From: Nitrospira_D sp019636945
GTDB taxonomy: Bacteria; Nitrospirota; Nitrospiria; Nitrospirales; Nitrospiraceae
Assembly (NCBI RefSeq): GCF_047338595.1
Contig: NZ_JBLFBO010000006.1
Coordinates: forward strand, 124,001-188,000
Direction: 5' to 3'
Length of the DNA stretch: 64,000 bases
Shown here: piece after piece, positions 62,790 through 64,000 of the stretch
Numbering within the stretch: the first letter of the stretch is position 1
How the letters are laid out: each line of letters begins with the position of its first letter
Position numbers and translations under genes: made by a program
Notes under the pieces: generated by a model
Database searches by the model: none
Told to the model about the DNA's origin: nothing
What the model saw: the letters and a program-made list of their open reading frames with translations, nothing else

Positions 62790-64000
62790 TCAAAAACGAG
62801 AGGCCACCAGGTTCACATCGGCATGTGCCCATGCCCGCTTCCATTGCTTCTCCACCTCGTTCGCCTCGCGATCTTTTCGTTGTGCGCGAAGGCTCTGTAT
62901 CAGCCCATACTCAGCCCATCCATTGTGTGGATTTTTGATCAAATCGGCGCGATAGACCGTTTCTGCTTCTTGAGCGTGCCCGGCTTTCTGCAGGACAACA
63001 CCCAAATAGTGCCGAACTGGAATGGGCCAGAACGGTGGCTCCGAATACGGCAGGGCATCCTCTAATGTGACGGCCTCTCGAAGGGCTGTGATTGCTGCGT
63101 CATAGTGCTTGTGATGAACGGCAATTTCTCCGGCAAGCAGTCGCTCGGCGATCTGAATGAGGGCCCGCTCGGTTTTCTCTTCGCTCGTCCGGTTTCGCGC
63201 AAATCGTTTTGCCAGCGTCGCCAAGGCGGCATGCTCTCCCTCAGCTCCCGGTACTCTCCCGGAGACACCCAATGCCATTCCCCTTCCCAATCGCCAGATC
63301 GCTTGCTTGAGTCGGAATGTATTCGGCGGAGGCAATTCTTGGAGCAGCGCCTCCCACTGTCCAAAGCGAATCATCGTCCAAAGTGGCACAGGCAGGTACA
63401 ACTCCTGTGATGAATCTCGCCGTATGTCCGCTTCCCTCACCGTCGCCGTGAGTTGTCGGGCGACCTTCATGGCTTCAGCGCTGCGGCCCTCCATCAGCAA
63501 AGCAGCCCAGAGAAAATGGAGGTTATGCTGGTGGTAGCCCTCAGCCTCATCCCCTGTGGATGCTCGCCCTGCTAAATAATGCCGGTCAATTTCGGCGGCC
63601 TGCGCGTTTTGTTCTGCCGCTTCGTGATAATGCCCGAGTCGCATGTGGATATGCGCCGGCATATGGACGAGATGTCCGGCCCCAGGCATTAACGCAGGCA
63701 ACTGTTCCGCGCAAGGCAGAGCTCGCTCCGGAGTCGGTGATGCTTCCATGGCATGGATGTAGTAGTGACAGGCCCCCGGATGGTTCGGTATTCGCGCCAG
63801 AACCGCCTCCAACGTCGACACAATTTCCGCTGTCCCAGGCTTCGGCTTTCCATTGACGGTCCAGAGATCCCAGGGGTGGAGGTCCATGAGGGCTTCGGCA
63901 AACAATGCCCCGGCATCGGGATCCTCCGGGAATTGTTTCCAGAGAACACGCATGGCATCCGCATAGGCTTTGTCGAGCGCTGTTCGTGTGGGTCCCTTCA
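62790..64000 (-). CDS. TPR-repeat protein (5' end outside window)
   Basis: The frame stays open to the right edge; about 403 codons are visible. It contains helical repeats typical of a conserved bacterial TPR family: 'DAGALFAEALMDLHPWDLWT', 'HPGACHYYIHAMEASPTPER' and 'GAGHLVHMPAHIHMRLGHYH'. The HPGACHYYIHA and HMPAHIHMR blocks are rich in His and unusually conserved, which hints at metal binding or a catalytic role in addition to TPR scaffolding. No enzyme name can be given. The N-terminus and any signal peptide are not visible. Confidence 0.85.
   Translation of the reverse strand, partial: KGPTRTALDKAYADAMRVLWKQFPEDPDAGALFAEALMDLHPWDLWTVNGKPKPGTAEIVSTLEAVLARIPNHPGACHYYIHAMEASPTPERALPCAEQLPALMPGAGHLVHMPAHIHMRLGHYHEAAEQNAQAAEIDRHYLAGRASTGDEAEGYHQHNLHFLWAALLMEGRSAEAMKVARQLTATVREADIRRDSSQELYLPVPLWTMIRFGQWEALLQELPPPNTFRLKQAIWRLGRGMALGVSGRVPGAEGEHAALATLAKRFARNRTSEEKTERALIQIAERLLAGEIAVHHKHYDAAITALREAVTLEDALPYSEPPFWPIPVRHYLGVVLQKAGHAQEAETVYRADLIKNPHNGWAEYGLIQSLRAQRKDREANEVEKQWKRAWAHADVNLVASRF

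Noticed and set aside
62026..62955. Plus-strand open frame of 309 codons opposite the SLOG and TPR genes
   Set aside because: It spans two well-supported minus-strand genes and their intergenic gap, and its Ser/Thr/Arg-rich composition is that of an antisense shadow.

Overview
This 64 kb window looks like a core-chromosome segment of a Nitrospira-type bacterium (Nitrospirota). That placement is an inference from the gene set and gene order (citramalate synthase, a hom-thrC-lysC cluster with an apgM-like gene, many small exported redox proteins, moderate GC throughout); no rRNA or nitrite-oxidation gene is present to prove it. I see no CRISPR array, prophage or insertion sequence.

Region 1 (1-15.1 kb, nearly all minus strand) is a type IV pilus locus. 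It holds two parallel minor-pilin modules, each ordered fimT-pilV-pilW-pilX. The left one continues into a small exported protein, the adhesin PilY1 and an Ig-repeat lipoprotein cut by the window edge, and has a good sigma-54-type promoter in front. The right one is headed by prepilin peptidase PilD and runs into the extension ATPase PilB. A PilZ-domain gene on the plus strand separates them.

Region 2 (15.2-20.2 kb): a stand-alone LuxR-type HTH gene, then rlmB, cysS, dedA and surE overlapping or nearly so, a tRNA-Pro(TGG) with terminator, and a MerR-like gene behind ihfA. Region 3 (20.3-28.2 kb) is amino-acid synthesis: cimA and the operon alaC-hom-thrC-apgM-like-lysC. There is no thrB; its place is taken by a phosphoglycerate-mutase-family protein that lacks the expected catalytic residues. 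Region 4 (28.4-34.4 kb, plus): pdxJ, nnr, tsaE, lapA and mutS, the last three overlapping.

Region 5 (34.6-48.3 kb, minus): two unknown exported proteins, then the translation/RNA block rimP-nusA-infB-ylxP-rbfA-truB-rpsO-pnp-M16 peptidase. Before it lies a separately terminated operon of DUF192, Rieske, chagasin-like protein and D-amino-acid transaminase.

Region 6 (48.5-64 kb) is mixed: ferredoxin, an unusual cupredoxin, a CBS protein, a MEKHLA protein divergent from leuCD, CorA, an IMPase/CysQ-type phosphatase, an aminotransferase, a decayed MazEF module with three visible lesions, two lipoproteins separated by a long palindromic repeat, a secreted retropepsin-like protein, a YhhQ-type queuosine-precursor transporter with foreign-looking codon use, an exported MsrA, a SLOG-type protein and a TPR protein cut by the right edge.

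The observations most worth a second look are the apgM-like protein in the threonine operon, the MazEF relic, the doubled minor-pilin modules, the cupredoxin whose usual Met ligand position is His, and the 126-nt palindromic repeat.
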